DNA of 13,206 nt, taken from assembly GCA_949283445.1 (NCBI GenBank), contig CASDTD010000086.1, forward strand, positions 1 through 13,206, read 5' to 3'. The DNA is from an uncultured Coriobacteriia bacterium (GTDB taxonomy: Bacteria; Actinomycetota; Coriobacteriia; Coriobacteriales; QAMH01). Of the stretch, positions 12,734 through 13,206 are shown piece by piece. The number at the start of each line of letters is the position of its first letter. The stretch's first letter is position 1. The notes beneath the pieces are model-generated. The model searched no databases. It saw only the letters and a list, made by a program, of their open reading frames with translations, and had not been told where the DNA came from. The translations under genes and the position numbers were made by a program.

Positions 12734-13206
12734 ATGGGATCAGCAGGTAGCAGGTTTGAGTGGACAGAGTTTTATATTGAGCTGGCAAGCAAGCTCTTGG
12801 TGTTCAAAAATGCCAGAAAGGAGCTTTTGAGCAAACTTCAGAATACTTACACGCTAAACAACGTGCATTTTCCTACTCTTGAAGACGGCGAGCCATTTGA
12901 TATTGACCCTTTCACGGTATTCGGCATGTTCAACAAAGGGCTAGCCGACGAGACGCGCACAACGATAGCAAGAGGAATAAAAAATGAATTCGAATTGCAA
13001 TCACCTGCCCCAACAGACTTCGCAGGTATCCCCACACTAAACAATCTTTCCGCAACGTTTTATGCCTTCAAAAACGACCGAGGCATTCACGATATAGACA
13101 ATCTTTGGGACGTATTTGAAAAGGCTTTGGCTCTTGCAAATAACGATACTAAAGAAACAAGAGATGAATTCATATTGGCATACGATAAAGTTGCCCCTCA
13201 AAAACA
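12734..13206 (+). CDS. N-terminus of a probable McrB-type restriction AAA+ ATPase (3' truncated)
   Basis: The frame is open from ATG 12734 to the window end, 157 residues so far with no stop. The ribosome site GGAGAG (12723-12728) is five bases upstream. The opening WTEFYIELASKLLVFKNARKELL, then DIDPFTVFGMFNKG (56-69), PTDFAGIPTLNN (93-104) and DRGIHDIDNLWDVFEKAL (115-132), matches my recollection of the N-terminal region before the AAA+ GTPase/ATPase domain in McrB-family proteins that cleave modified DNA with a McrC nuclease. The ATPase motifs would lie beyond the window, so this is recognition by the N-terminus only. It is far more AT-rich than its neighbours (many AAA, AAT and ATA codons), which suggests horizontal acquisition, as is common for restriction genes. 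Confidence 0.62.
   Translation, partial: MGSAGSRFEWTEFYIELASKLLVFKNARKELLSKLQNTYTLNNVHFPTLEDGEPFDIDPFTVFGMFNKGLADETRTTIARGIKNEFELQSPAPTDFAGIPTLNNLSATFYAFKNDRGIHDIDNLWDVFEKALALANNDTKETRDEFILAYDKVAPQK

Overview
The window is a high-GC, gene-dense bacterial fragment. A TAT-exported molybdoenzyme operon lies divergent to a membrane-embedded LuxR regulator, a combination that suggests an anaerobic Actinomycetota of the class Coriobacteriia (Eggerthella, Gordonibacter or Slackia type). This placement is inference from gene content and style; no rRNA or other phylogenetic marker is present. The last ~560 bases are clearly more AT-rich and look like the edge of acquired DNA.

Layout. 1-1469 (+): the 3' part of a NarL-type sensor histidine kinase and its response regulator, translationally coupled by an ATGA overlap. 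1470-1666: convergent gap with a 60-bp palindromic repeat and the terminator of the next operon. 1667-6156 (-): a four-gene respiratory operon, transcribed right to left: TorD-like chaperone, TAT-exported molybdopterin catalytic subunit, four-cluster ferredoxin subunit, and NrfD/PsrC-type quinone-interacting membrane subunit. 6157-6495: divergent control region with a perfect 10+10 bp inverted repeat. 6496-8097 (+): a polytopic membrane protein ending in a LuxR-type DNA-binding domain, the probable regulator of the operon. 8098-8283: convergent gap with the second copy of the 60-bp repeat. 8284-10161 (-): an MFS drug-exporter-like protein fused to a C-terminal CBS pair. 10162-10405: its leader, with a candidate promoter followed by a strong intrinsic terminator (candidate attenuator). 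10406-11398 (-): a Drp35-like SMP-30 family lactonase. 11537-12142 (+): a SAM methyltransferase that may be leaderless. 12193-12642 (-): a YjaB-like GNAT acetyltransferase. 12734-end (+): the N-terminus of what looks like a McrB-type restriction ATPase, cut off by the window.

How they work together. The chaperone, catalytic, FeS and NrfD genes form a complete Psr/Phs-style membrane oxidoreductase exchanging electrons between quinone and an extracytoplasmic substrate; the Mo ligand appears to be cysteine, but the substrate cannot be read from the sequence. The membrane LuxR protein probably senses a ligand and controls this operon. The Drp35-like lactonase and the MFS-CBS exporter are consecutive on the same strand and may form a stress or drug-response pair, separated by a terminator that could be conditional. 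No tRNA, rRNA, CRISPR array, insertion sequence or integrase was seen.
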